A DNA stretch of 64,000 nucleotides from contig CACZBF010000002.1 of NCBI GenBank assembly GCA_902779355.1, positions 73,633-137,632 of the forward strand, in the 5' to 3' direction. The notes below the pieces were generated by a model that saw nothing but the letters and a program-made list of their open reading frames with translations, was not told where the DNA came from and did not search any database. Made by a program: the position numbers and the translations under genes. Of this stretch, positions 41,288-50,072 are shown piece by piece; the first letter of the stretch is position 1, and the number at the start of each line of letters is the position of its first letter. Source of the stretch: an uncultured Lachnospiraceae bacterium (GTDB lineage: Bacteria; Bacillota; Clostridia; Lachnospirales; Lachnospiraceae).

Positions 41288-42480
41288 GAAGCCTTCCCCC
41301 CTTTCTGGATTTTTTTGATCTCCAGTGCTTCGACGAAGGCCTGAAACCTGGTACGGAGCTGGCCGGACCAGCGGACGTTATACGGTCTGTCGATGGAAAG
41401 TACGGGATGTCCGTATTCCTCCTGGAGGATGTGGGACGCAAGCGGGCGTTCGAACGCCCAGAAATCACAGAACTTCATCTGCTCGAAAATGATGCCGTCC
41501 GCGCGGTATTCTTTTGCAAGTTGATCCGCGGTGTCACGCCGCTGTGTGATCTTCTCCTCGCTCATATACCGGGCGCATTCGGAAGTGCGCATATAATGCT
41601 CCACGATCTGTCGAAGGATGTCCTTCTTCTTGTCGATCACGATCTCCTCACGTCCCGGCTTGCTGCCATAGCAGTAACGATCTGCCACAACAAAGGCTCC
41701 GGAATCTTCCACGAGGCGCGTGAAGTCGAGATCGTCGATCTCCGAACCCACCACGGCAACTCTTGCGCGGTACCACGGCTCTTTGTCAGGCTCGCGGCTC
41801 TTGATCTCCTCAGCCGTCTCCTTCAGCTTCGGCAGAATGTACGCCGTCGGGCATACATAGGACACAAGGCAGAGCACATGATATTCGTAGCCGGTGATCG
41901 GTGGGTTGTCCTGTTTTCTCAGGTCTCCGATCTCCGTCATCACACGGCAGAGTTCGTTGTGCTCCTCCACTGCCTTCAGCAACGCTTCATCGGAAGTGTC
42001 CGCGCCGCATTTTTCTTTGAGCACGTCAAGAAGACGCAGACGCATCTGTGTCGTCATCGCGTCCACGGTGTAATCCTCGATCTTGTAAGGAATATCTGCG
42101 TGCGTCACAAAAAAGTGCGGCTTGTCGTTGATCTTTAAGATCTCCATGTGCTCGTAGCAGCGGTTCATCGCAGAGCAGGCATCCACCCCGGCGATGCCGT
42201 CCAGGAACTGATAACCGCCCTCGATCCCGCGCTCTAAGAGAGACCGCGCGAACTCGCAGGTGTAATTGGACATATAATAGGTCGCAATATCCACCGATGT
42301 ACTCCGCGGCGCCCGCAAGCGGACGGAGAAGCATTTGTCCACGTTGAGCAAGACTTCCGGCATGTGATAACAGGTATAGCCGATGGCGTAGTTGCCGTCT
42401 GCCTGCGCCTGTTTCACCAGCTCATTATCCGCATCTTCCAGGAGCTGCTCAAACTCGATCAGATACTTCAGATCTTTCAA
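41284..42480 (-). CDS. 2-hydroxyacyl-CoA dehydratase-type small subunit, copy 2
   Basis: 398 residues, HgdB/HadC-like HGD-D fold: AIGYTCYHMPEVLL, RLRAPRSTSVDIATYYMSNY, cysteines NYTCEFARSLLE, MNRCYEHME and KFCDFWAFE as likely 4Fe-4S ligands, and the C-terminal GQLRTRFQAFVEALEIK typical of the family. TTG start with GGGGGGAAAAGAG upstream. Translationally coupled to the large subunit. It pairs as heterodimer with 39509-41287. Confidence 0.88.
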   Translation of the reverse strand: MKDLKYLIEFEQLLEDADNELVKQAQADGNYAIGYTCYHMPEVLLNVDKCFSVRLRAPRSTSVDIATYYMSNYTCEFARSLLERGIEGGYQFLDGIAGVDACSAMNRCYEHMEILKINDKPHFFVTHADIPYKIEDYTVDAMTTQMRLRLLDVLKEKCGADTSDEALLKAVEEHNELCRVMTEIGDLRKQDNPPITGYEYHVLCLVSYVCPTAYILPKLKETAEEIKSREPDKEPWYRARVAVVGSEIDDLDFTRLVEDSGAFVVADRYCYGSKPGREEIVIDKKKDILRQIVEHYMRTSECARYMSEEKITQRRDTADQLAKEYRADGIIFEQMKFCDFWAFERPLASHILQEEYGHPVLSIDRPYNVRWSGQLRTRFQAFVEALEIKKIQKGGKAS

Positions 42481-42495
42481 CTCTTTTCCCCCCTT

Positions 42496-43260
42496 CTATG
42501 GTATGATCTCCATTTTTTTCAATATCTCTCTGGCACCCTTTAAGATCCCCGCATCCCCCGGCAGGGAAAAGGTGCTCAGCCCCTCGATATCATGCTCTGT
42601 CAAAACGTCATCCGGTCCGATCACCGCGACAAGCGGGATCTCCCCGATCCGGTCGTAATCGATCTTCTCCGGATACAACACCCTGTTATGCACGGCGCCG
42701 ACGTGATCTGCCATGACAAGTTCTTTTGAAACATCGTAGATCGTCCGGATGATCTCCATGCCCTTTTTACTCTGGTCTGTCACGAGCAAAAGATGCGTCA
42801 CCTTTTCCATGACGCGCCGGTTGATCTGCTCGATCCCGGCTTCTCCGTCGATCACCACGTAGTCAAACTCGCCAGCGATCATGCTGATCACCTGACGGAG
42901 ATAGGTATTGATGGCGCAATAACATCCGGCGGCTTCCGGCCTGCCGATCGCAAGGAACGCAAAGCCTTTGGACTCGTCCATTGCATCAAAGATGCGAAAC
43001 TTCGCCTCCGCCAGAATGTCCTGCGTCTCCTGCATCCCCTCTGTCACGTCCTCCGCCACTTTGAGGCGGATCTGATCCAGCGTCTGCTTCACCTCAATAC
43101 CGAGTGCAACAGACAGACCAACGGCAGGATCCGCGTCGATGGCCAGAATTTTTTTATCGGGTTTTTCTTCCGTGAGAATGCGGACAATCGCCGCAGACAG
43201 TGATGTCTTGCCGACTCCGCCCTTGCCGGAGAGCGCAATCACCGTAGAATGATCCCCCAT
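42496..43260 (-). CDS. CooC/AcsF-type nickel-insertion ATPase
   Basis: 254 residues. P-loop SGKGGVGKTS (residues 11-20) with the signature Lys of the MinD/NifH class, IDADPAVGLSVALG, and the key GRPEAAGCYCAIN with C113-x-C115, matching the nickel-binding CxC at the CooC dimer interface. Known CooC and AcsF load nickel into CO dehydrogenase and acetyl-CoA synthase. No CODH catalytic subunit is in the window, so the client here is probably another metalloenzyme in the same operon. GGGGGG-AACTGA ribosome site; lies 15 bases before the next gene. Confidence 0.88.
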   Translation of the reverse strand: MGDHSTVIALSGKGGVGKTSLSAAIVRILTEEKPDKKILAIDADPAVGLSVALGIEVKQTLDQIRLKVAEDVTEGMQETQDILAEAKFRIFDAMDESKGFAFLAIGRPEAAGCYCAINTYLRQVISMIAGEFDYVVIDGEAGIEQINRRVMEKVTHLLLVTDQSKKGMEIIRTIYDVSKELVMADHVGAVHNRVLYPEKIDYDRIGEIPLVAVIGPDDVLTEHDIEGLSTFSLPGDAGILKGAREILKKMEIIP

Positions 43261-43289
43261 TCAGTTCCCCCCTATTACACCTTCTATTG

Positions 43290-43352
43290 AACCACATTTT
43301 CGGTTTTTTTACAAGGGAAAGCGCGCCTTGCAAAGACCGAAAACACGCGGTT
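43290..43352 (-). other. Long imperfect hairpin in the 95-bp gap before CooC
   Basis: Outer arms AACC..TTTTCGGT and ACCGAAAA..GGTT (43290-43304, 43336-43352) enclose an inner CAAGG / CCTTG stem. A weak promoter-like pair TTGTAA - 17 - TTCAAT also reads on the minus strand here. The gap is the largest inside the operon except for 39413-39508, so it may be an internal promoter or a processing site. No strong T-run on the minus strand. Confidence 0.45.
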
Positions 43353-43355
43353 TTT

Positions 43356-43559
43356 CTAGAAATTCTCGCTCACGTTTTTCTTTTGTGAATAGGGCGTCTT
43401 GGTATTGTCTTTACGCTTCATCTTATCGAAGTGCGCGACTGCATTAGGCTCCCAGAAATAGTAGAGGAGCTTTCCGTCCAGATCGAAGAAAAAGATTAGG
43501 AACAGGATGCCGTAAAGAATGGCGGCGATTTTTATGATCGTAAAGATAAACTTTTTCAT
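43356..43559 (-). CDS. 67-residue single-TM protein, paralogue of 38460-38618
   Basis: MKKFIFTIIKIAAILYGILF begins the protein; one membrane helix is followed by FFDLDGKLLYYFW and a charged tail. It resembles the 52-residue protein near the activase. AAGGGAG precedes the ATG at 43559; an earlier in-frame start overlaps the dehydratase gene. It sits 17 bases after large subunit 1. Function unknown, probably membrane docking for the dehydratase module. Confidence 0.7.
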   Translation of the reverse strand: MKKFIFTIIKIAAILYGILFLIFFFDLDGKLLYYFWEPNAVAHFDKMKRKDNTKTPYSQKKNVSENF

Positions 43560-43576
43560 GAGGATACTCTCCCTTC

Positions 43577-45316
43577 TTACCAGCATTCGCTGTCGTCAAA
43601 GTCAACCAGCGTCGGATCCAGCGGCTCTTCGTGCATCACCGTGACCATGTAATCGTTGATGATGGAACGGATCTCTCCGCGGGATACAGTGCGCTTGTCG
43701 GGCAGTGCGTGCGGCACCCAGATCGCGTGGATGTTGCGCTTACGAAACTCGTCTTCAAACATGCCCTTGATGCCCTGCATGCCCTTGCATTGCAGCTGGT
43801 CATACATGATCACCATGTCGCAATGAAACTGTTCCATATAATCCCAAAGCTTGAAGATATGTTCATAGCCGCCGACCGCCATGGAACGCATCGGCGCCAG
43901 CTCGTTGAATGTCGCGAGGTCTTCCAGCGCATGCTCATAAGTGTCGGTACGCAGCATCATATCAAACATAAGCGAATCCATGTTGATGATCGTGTTGATC
44001 CCCCAGCAGTTGTACGCCCAGGTACACCAGTTGGAATAGTAGAGCGGCGCACAGGACCATGCGATGGCGCGATGCCGCGTCTTCGGAAACGTCTCGATCT
44101 TCTGTGCAAGGCACTTGTCGAGAATCTTTTTCACGCGGGCATCCGTCTCGTGCCAGATCGGACGGTCGCCGTCCTGCGAATAGTAGATCCGGTACAGCGC
44201 CTGCGCAACACCGTTGATGGGATAGTAGGGGGTGTTTGCCGCCACGTCCCACTTTTCATGTTCGAATTCCGTGAGCTTGTTGTAGCTTTCCGCGTACTTC
44301 ACATATTGCTTGAAATCAAAGGGGATGCCGGTCTGCTCTTCGATGAATTTCCAGCAGCCCTCGATCTCTTTCTGGCAATGCTTCTGGACTTCCGGATCGT
44401 CAAAACGCATCGGCTGCGGCATCGCATACAGCGGCCGGTCTAAGAACCAGTCCGTGATCACGGAAGTGGCAACAGACCCGTCACAGGCCTCGTTGGAAGT
44501 GACCATGACCGGCGAGTAATCCGGATAATCATCCAAAACAAACAGGCCGCTTTCCGCCTGACACATCGGGCAGGGATCCGCCGGCAGACCGATGGACTGC
44601 ATCGCATCGATGTAGTTTAAGACGGTCTTGTTGTTGACGTGGCAGGAGACAAAATACGGGATCATCTGAAGCGGCACATCATCCAGCACATCGCGCCAGG
44701 GATAAAAGATGTTGCCGCTGACGGTCTCGTCATGCGCGATCGTTTTATGCCAGAACTCATTTTTTTCTCCGTTATGGAGCTTCGTATCCGCAGAAAACAT
44801 CCGCATGAACTGACGGATCGTTTCGGAAACCATCGCGCGATAATGCCATGCGCTTGCGCGAAGCGCCGGTCCTCTCAAACCTTCCAGCCCGCGGTCAAAC
44901 CAATGCATCACCGTAAGATATGTCTGTCCCATCCAGCGGTAGCGGAACACGCCCTTAAAGAAGGTCAGCGGTTCGTCACTCTTGAAGATATCAAGCACCA
45001 TGTGGAGATAATTGTACAACCAGATCCGGTTGAAATAATACATGGTATCAACGATCCCACGCCACTCACGGTGCTTGTACAGACCGGTGTTCTTGATGTA
45101 GAGATCGCCAAGCCGCCGTTCCTCGTGCGGCTTTCCGTAAATGAAATCCGAGGCCACTTTCCTCCAATTGGTAGTGCGTTCCTTTTCCCGGATCTTCTCT
45201 CTTTCGCGTTCGATCTTTCTTCTTGCTTCTCCGCTTTTGATGTCACGTTTGACTTTCTTCCCCAATGTGACACCGGAAAACTGGTCAAAGAAGCTGCCCA
45301 GTGAAAATTTCTTCAT
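43577..45316 (-). CDS. 2-hydroxyacyl-CoA dehydratase-type large subunit, copy 1
   Basis: About 579 residues, starting MKKFSLGSFFDQFSG at 45316 with GGAGGGG upstream; a longer reading from 45460 overlaps the previous gene in a low-complexity frame. A basic coiled coil (~35-60) precedes the HGD-D core. Likely cluster cysteines lie in GLPADPCPMCQAES, NEACDGS and LQCKGM, with NCWGIN also conserved. Shares its C-terminal motif and overall plan with copy 2. It pairs with the small subunit at 45330. Confidence 0.85.
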   Translation of the reverse strand: MKKFSLGSFFDQFSGVTLGKKVKRDIKSGEARRKIEREREKIREKERTTNWRKVASDFIYGKPHEERRLGDLYIKNTGLYKHREWRGIVDTMYYFNRIWLYNYLHMVLDIFKSDEPLTFFKGVFRYRWMGQTYLTVMHWFDRGLEGLRGPALRASAWHYRAMVSETIRQFMRMFSADTKLHNGEKNEFWHKTIAHDETVSGNIFYPWRDVLDDVPLQMIPYFVSCHVNNKTVLNYIDAMQSIGLPADPCPMCQAESGLFVLDDYPDYSPVMVTSNEACDGSVATSVITDWFLDRPLYAMPQPMRFDDPEVQKHCQKEIEGCWKFIEEQTGIPFDFKQYVKYAESYNKLTEFEHEKWDVAANTPYYPINGVAQALYRIYYSQDGDRPIWHETDARVKKILDKCLAQKIETFPKTRHRAIAWSCAPLYYSNWCTWAYNCWGINTIINMDSLMFDMMLRTDTYEHALEDLATFNELAPMRSMAVGGYEHIFKLWDYMEQFHCDMVIMYDQLQCKGMQGIKGMFEDEFRKRNIHAIWVPHALPDKRTVSRGEIRSIINDYMVTVMHEEPLDPTLVDFDDSECW

Positions 45317-45329
45317 CGTATCCCCTCCC

Positions 45330-46526
45330 CTATTCTTCCGATTTCTGCGCATTGAGCTGCTTGATCTCGATGCTTTCGACGAAAGCCTGGAATCTCGTAC
45401 GGAGCTGCCCGATAGCCGTGTTGACATATTCCTTCTCAATGGAGCAGACGGGGAGTCCATAATCCCGTGGGAGGATCAGCGTGTCGATGGTCCGCTCGTA
45501 GCTCCAGTATTCACAGAATTTCATCTGCTCGACGATGACGCCGTCGGCATGATATTCCTTGGCGAGATCTGCGATGTACTGCTTACGCTCCCGCATGATA
45601 TGCTGCTCCATGAAACGGGCACACATATTGTATTCGAGGTAGTGGCGCGCGATCGCATCCAGCGGCGTCTCTCCTTCCCGGATCTCGATCTCTTCCCGCC
45701 CGGGGAGAGAACCATAGCAATGACGATCGGCAACGACAAGCGCCCCGCATTCCTCGATGAGTTTTGTAAAATCGGGGTCGTCGTTTTCGGAGCCAGCGAG
45801 CACGACACGGATGCGGTATGGATTCCGTTCATCCGGTTCTCTTGTCTTCAGGTCTTCCAAGACCTCTTTCAGGATCGGAAGAATCAGATATTTGGGACAG
45901 ACCAGAGAAGCGAGCATGATCACCTGGAATTCGTAACCGGTGATAACAGGGTTTTCCTTCTTACGGAAGTCGCCGATCTCTTTGATGACGCGGCACACCT
46001 CGTTATGCTCTTTGATCGCGGTCATGATCGCATCATCGGAGATGTCGATTGCGAACCGCTCGTGAAGGGGCGCCAGTACATGCACTTCGAGCTGGCGCTT
46101 GAAATGTTGAATGGAATTATCGTTTTTCTTAAAGGGAACGTCCGTGAACTCGCAGAAGAAGTCCGGATTGTTGATCACATCCATCATCTGCAGATGCTCC
46201 TGAAAACGGCATGTCACCGTACAGGTTTCGGTCGCCATCTGCGCGTCCAGGAAGTTGAAGCCGCCCTCCAATGCACGTTCCAAAAGACATCGTCCGTACA
46301 TGCACGTCCGGTTGGACATATAGTAAGTCGCGATGTCGGGGCTTGTGCTCCGCGGCGCCCGCAGCCGTACGGAAAAGCATCCCGGCAGATCCAAAAGCAC
46401 CTCCGGCATGAAATAACAGGTGTACCCCAGCGCCTTTTTGCCTTCGGCTTTCGCCTGCTGAACAAGCTCGTTGTTCGCTTCCTGCAGCAGGTTTTCGAGT
46501 TTGATCAAGTGTTTTAAATCCCTCAT
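45330..46526 (-). CDS. 2-hydroxyacyl-CoA dehydratase-type small subunit, copy 1
   Basis: 398 residues, the same length as copy 2 and clearly related: ALGYTCYFMPEVLLDL, RLRAPRSTSPDIATYYMSNR, then RTCMYGRCLLE, VTCRFQEH and KFCEYWSYE holding the expected cysteines, and the end GQLRTRFQAFVESIEIKQ. First gene of the twelve-gene operon. The ATG at 46526 is preceded by GGAGGAGGGGG; the longer start at 46550 is inside the promoter. The upstream leader is only about 16 bases. Confidence 0.88.
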   Translation of the reverse strand: MRDLKHLIKLENLLQEANNELVQQAKAEGKKALGYTCYFMPEVLLDLPGCFSVRLRAPRSTSPDIATYYMSNRTCMYGRCLLERALEGGFNFLDAQMATETCTVTCRFQEHLQMMDVINNPDFFCEFTDVPFKKNDNSIQHFKRQLEVHVLAPLHERFAIDISDDAIMTAIKEHNEVCRVIKEIGDFRKKENPVITGYEFQVIMLASLVCPKYLILPILKEVLEDLKTREPDERNPYRIRVVLAGSENDDPDFTKLIEECGALVVADRHCYGSLPGREEIEIREGETPLDAIARHYLEYNMCARFMEQHIMRERKQYIADLAKEYHADGVIVEQMKFCEYWSYERTIDTLILPRDYGLPVCSIEKEYVNTAIGQLRTRFQAFVESIEIKQLNAQKSEE

Positions 46527-46548
46527 AGATGTACCCCCTCCTCCTCCC

Positions 46549-46578
46549 AATATACCATTCTAAAAACGGTTATGTAAA
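46549..46578 (-). promoter_or_regulatory. Promoter of the twelve-gene dehydratase/nickel operon
   Basis: -35 TTTACA (46573-46578), 18 bases, -10 TATATT (46549-46554) on the minus strand, with the purine-rich ribosome site immediately following. It is the only convincing promoter found ahead of the operon. Confidence 0.65.
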
Positions 46579-46590
46579 CACCCACATCAA

Positions 46591-47406
46591 TCAATTTGCA
46601 GCGTCAGAACTCTGCCGTTTTTCCACCACATTGATATAAGGATAGGGTACCTCTATGCCGTTTTCTGCCAGCGCCTTGTTCACGCGCAGATTGACGTCGG
46701 ATACCAACTCCTCGGTGGGAACATTCGCCGGAAAGTAGACCGTCGTGGCAACCCGAAAACCCGTCGTCTCATAGGCCATAAAATAGACCGGACCATAGAT
46801 CATTTCCCCATCCTTTTCTTTCCCCGGAATGCTTAAGGGAGAGGCTATGATCGCCTCCCTAATCACACGCAGGGTCTTTTCCATATCACTGTCCAGTGCG
46901 ACATAAAAATTGAATTTTGCGGAGCGGTTATCCCGGTGATAGCTGTAATTCGTGATCTTCATGTCGTTCAGTTTACTGTTTGGCACAACAAAGGTCTCCG
47001 TATCCAGCCCAGCCAGCGCCACGTGTCTCATCGTGATATCCTTTACGACGCCTGTCGTGCCGTCCTCCAACGAGATACGATCTCCGATCTCAAAGGGCTT
47101 ATAGATACTGATCAGCACACCTCCGAGAAGGTCTTTCAGCATGCCTTGCGCAGCAAACACTACCACGAGAACGAAGGCCGCACCCGCAAGCACAAGTGCC
47201 GTCCATACAGGATGAAATCCGTTGATCGCCGTAAAGATGACGATGATCCCGATCAGAACGATCGCCACGGATATCAGTCTTCTTAAAAAAACCACCAGAA
47301 TGTCCGCCCGCTTTCTCTGGATATGTCTGGAGACCACCTGTGTGATCCCAAGCGCCACCAAAATCGCGACCACCCCGAACACTATGACAAGAGCAGTTTT
47401 TAACAT
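46591..47406 (-). CDS. Small-conductance mechanosensitive channel (MscS family)
   Basis: About 271 residues. Three N-terminal membrane helices, the third being the pore-lining one (ALVLAGAAFVLVVVFAAQGM, then LKDLLGGVLISIYKPFEIGD), followed by the beta domain (LEDGTTGVVKDITMRHVAL, VVPNSKLNDMKITNYS) and an alpha/beta C-terminal domain. It releases solutes during hypo-osmotic shock. ATG at 47406 has GGAGGG; an ATG five codons earlier is possible. Own promoter at 47461. Confidence 0.9.
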   Translation of the reverse strand: MLKTALVIVFGVVAILVALGITQVVSRHIQRKRADILVVFLRRLISVAIVLIGIIVIFTAINGFHPVWTALVLAGAAFVLVVVFAAQGMLKDLLGGVLISIYKPFEIGDRISLEDGTTGVVKDITMRHVALAGLDTETFVVPNSKLNDMKITNYSYHRDNRSAKFNFYVALDSDMEKTLRVIREAIIASPLSIPGKEKDGEMIYGPVYFMAYETTGFRVATTVYFPANVPTEELVSDVNLRVNKALAENGIEVPYPYINVVEKRQSSDAAN

Positions 47407-47460
47407 GATATTTCCCTCCATCCCTGCTTTCTCCTTTCATTTCATGGATGAGACATTTTA

Positions 47461-47489
47461 AGCATATCACTCGACGCACATATTGCCAA
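47461..47489 (-). promoter_or_regulatory. Promoter of the MscS gene
   Basis: -35 TTGGCA (47484-47489), 17 bases, -10 TATGCT (47461-47466) with a TG extension on the minus strand. Start near 47454. Confidence 0.6.
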
Positions 47490-47501
47490 CGCAAGAAAAG
47501 A

Positions 47502-50072
47502 TCATCCGATATCAAACACACTTCGCACCTCGAGATGATCCGGCCGGCCTTTTAGGATCCGCACACGCTTCTCGACGGGGCCGGTGGTGCTGGGTGTGCC
47601 GTCAGAGGCAGGCGAGCTGCTCGAGACCCCCGGCAGGTCGAAGAAGTTGTCGGAGAGGATGAGGTCGTCGGATGCATTTCGGATCTCGATGCTTTTTGCA
47701 AAGCGATCGGCCGTGACGATGATCTCGTCGCCTTCCGTGCGGACGGTCAGGTGCGGGTCGAGGAAACGGAAGTGCTTCGGTGCGCAAAACAGTACGCTCC
47801 CGGAGGAGAGCTCTGCGCCGTCTTCGAAAAGTTGATAGGTGACGACCTGCTCATAGAGTTTCGCTTCGGGAAGCGAGACTTTGTCAAGCCAACAAGCGGA
47901 CAAGGGCGCGACGGTGAGGTCTGTGCGTTCCTCACGGTGCACGGTGCCGTCGCTGTCCCGCAGCTGCCAGGCTACCGTGACATTACGCTCCGTCAGGGAT
48001 TCGTTAGAGACATTAAAGCGAACCGACTTCTTCACGGGGAACGGTTCCGCATTTGTATTCATGGTCTGACTCAGCAGCCCCTCTTCCTCGCAGGAAAGGA
48101 GCACTGGCGCAAAGAAGCGTTTCGCATAGTAATGCAAGGCTTTCCATCGCCCGTAGTAGTCGATCGAGGACCAGGACGCAACCGGCCAGCAGTCGTTCAA
48201 TTGCCAGTAGATCGTCCCCATACAGCGCCCGCGGTTCCGCCGGAAATGCTCGACGCCGTAGCGGATCGCCTCAGCCTGCAGGAGCTGCGACGCATAGATC
48301 AGCGTGTCGAGATCGTTCGGATAGAGGAACGTCTGCTCCATGTAGTTCATGATCTTGCCGTTTGCGGACGCGTTTCTCTGATGCTTCTCCATCACATAGG
48401 AAAAGACATTCCGGTCTTCGGGAAGCGTGAACGACTCCACGGTTCTGATCGAGGGGAAAGACTGGAAGCCGAATTCGGAAAGGTAGCGGAAATAGTAACG
48501 CCGGTATTCCGTGAACGGTTTGTTGCCGTGCCAGACCTCCCAGTAGTGGACGTCGCCGCGGTTTTCATCGTTTGGCGCATCAAACCTGCCGCCGGATGAC
48601 GGCGACGCCGGCCAGTAAAACCGGTCCGGATCTTCCTTCGCAAGAAGCCGCGGGAACAGTTCTTCATACATCTTGAGATAGTCGCGGCGGATCTCATCAT
48701 CAGCGCCCCATTCGCCCTGCGCCGCAAACATCTCCATCTCGTTGTTGCCGCACCACAATCCGAGGCTCGCATGATGCGAAAGCCTCCGGATCTGATCGGT
48801 CAGTTCTGCGAGGATCGATGCTTCAAATTCCTTTGTCAGCCGGTAATTCGCGCAGGCGAACATGAAGTCCTGCCACACGACAAGCCCCAGCTCATCGCAG
48901 GCATCGTAGAACGCATCCGAAGGGTAGAGCCCGCCGCCCCACACGCGGATGCAGTTGAAATGCGCGTCCACGCACTGCTGCAACAGCGTCCTCGTTCTCT
49001 CCGCATTGCAGCGCGGCAGGAGATTGTCTTCGGGGATATAGTCCGCCCCCATCGCAAAGAATTTCACGCCGTTGACGACGTGCGCAAACTCACTGCCATA
49101 GACATCTTTTGCCGTGCTCATTTCCATCTTGCGAAGCCCGATCCGGCGCTCGCAGGAATCAAGGATTTCAGGTTCCGCCCCGTCTTCGGCGCTGCCGAGC
49201 GTATCCAGCAGTTCCACACACACGGTGTAGAGCGGCTGCTCACCGAGCCCGTTCGGCCACCAGAGCATCGGGCGGTCGATCGTCACAGGCACTGCTGCAT
49301 CGACTCTGTCAAAAAGCAGCGCCCCGTCCGGATCCCACAGGCTGAGGACACAGCGAACCCCTGGTGCATTCCCGGAATCCCCTCCGGCAGACTCGGCCAC
49401 ACCGCTCGCAGTCTCTGCTACACTGCCTACCGTCACTACAGCACGGAGACTGACTTTCGTCAGATCCTCGCTGAATTCCTGATGGAAATACACCCTTGTG
49501 AGCCTTGAGCGCTTCACTGCAAGGAGGGTCACCGGTTTCCAGATGCCGGCATCCGGCAGCCGCGGTCCCCAGTCCCAGCCGAACATATAATGCCCTTTAC
49601 GGATCTTCGGAAAGCCCCGCATGGCATCCTCCGTCCCACGGATCGCGGGGTCGGCTTCATACTGCGCAGCGATATATCTGACCGGAGAATGAATGGTCAC
49701 GATCAGCTCATTCTCCGTCGGTCTCACGAGATGTCTGACCGGAAACTCCCAGGTGCGATGCATGTTATCGACCTTCCCGAGCAGCTCTCCGTTCAGCACA
49801 ATCTCCGCGATGGTATCGATCCCCTCAAAACGCAAAAGCACTTCATCCGCGGAGGAAAGTAAATCTTCCTCCGCGTCAAAAGTGCCTCTGTATTCGAAGT
49901 CTTTTTGCATCAACGCCAGGGCAGCGTCCTCGTTGTCCCTGTAGTAAGGGTCCTCCATGCGCCCTGCGTTTAAAAGATCCGTATAGACAGACCCGGGAAC
50001 GGAAGCAGGATAAGCCTCCTGTTCCCCGCAGATTTTCAGTTCCCATTGTTGGTAATGATCAATTTTTTTCAT
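47502..50072 (-). CDS. Beta-mannosidase, glycoside hydrolase family 2
   Basis: 856 residues, standard for GH2 beta-mannosidases and without signal peptide, so cytoplasmic. Sugar-binding domain (VPGSVYTDLLNAG, GHYMFGWDWGPRLPDAGIWK), immunoglobulin-like domain, then the TIM barrel with the acid/base in WCGNNEME (E444) and the nucleophile in YLSEFGFQS (E533). It removes terminal beta-mannose from imported oligosaccharides such as N-glycan or mannan fragments. Its ATG overlaps the calpain-like gene stop by four bases, an odd coupling. Confidence 0.93.
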   Translation of the reverse strand: MKKIDHYQQWELKICGEQEAYPASVPGSVYTDLLNAGRMEDPYYRDNEDAALALMQKDFEYRGTFDAEEDLLSSADEVLLRFEGIDTIAEIVLNGELLGKVDNMHRTWEFPVRHLVRPTENELIVTIHSPVRYIAAQYEADPAIRGTEDAMRGFPKIRKGHYMFGWDWGPRLPDAGIWKPVTLLAVKRSRLTRVYFHQEFSEDLTKVSLRAVVTVGSVAETASGVAESAGGDSGNAPGVRCVLSLWDPDGALLFDRVDAAVPVTIDRPMLWWPNGLGEQPLYTVCVELLDTLGSAEDGAEPEILDSCERRIGLRKMEMSTAKDVYGSEFAHVVNGVKFFAMGADYIPEDNLLPRCNAERTRTLLQQCVDAHFNCIRVWGGGLYPSDAFYDACDELGLVVWQDFMFACANYRLTKEFEASILAELTDQIRRLSHHASLGLWCGNNEMEMFAAQGEWGADDEIRRDYLKMYEELFPRLLAKEDPDRFYWPASPSSGGRFDAPNDENRGDVHYWEVWHGNKPFTEYRRYYFRYLSEFGFQSFPSIRTVESFTLPEDRNVFSYVMEKHQRNASANGKIMNYMEQTFLYPNDLDTLIYASQLLQAEAIRYGVEHFRRNRGRCMGTIYWQLNDCWPVASWSSIDYYGRWKALHYYAKRFFAPVLLSCEEEGLLSQTMNTNAEPFPVKKSVRFNVSNESLTERNVTVAWQLRDSDGTVHREERTDLTVAPLSACWLDKVSLPEAKLYEQVVTYQLFEDGAELSSGSVLFCAPKHFRFLDPHLTVRTEGDEIIVTADRFAKSIEIRNASDDLILSDNFFDLPGVSSSSPASDGTPSTTGPVEKRVRILKGRPDHLEVRSVFDIG

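Noticed and set aside
45141-46517. Plus-strand frame of 458 codons opposite the dehydratase genes
   Set aside because: Shadow of the minus-strand HGD-D subunits, no ribosome site and no recognisable domain.
35188-46526. The fld phenyllactate/cinnamate pathway of Clostridium sporogenes
   Set aside because: FldA-type CoA-transferase, acyl-CoA dehydrogenase and EtfAB are missing, there are two dehydratase pairs, and the Ni genes do not belong to that pathway.
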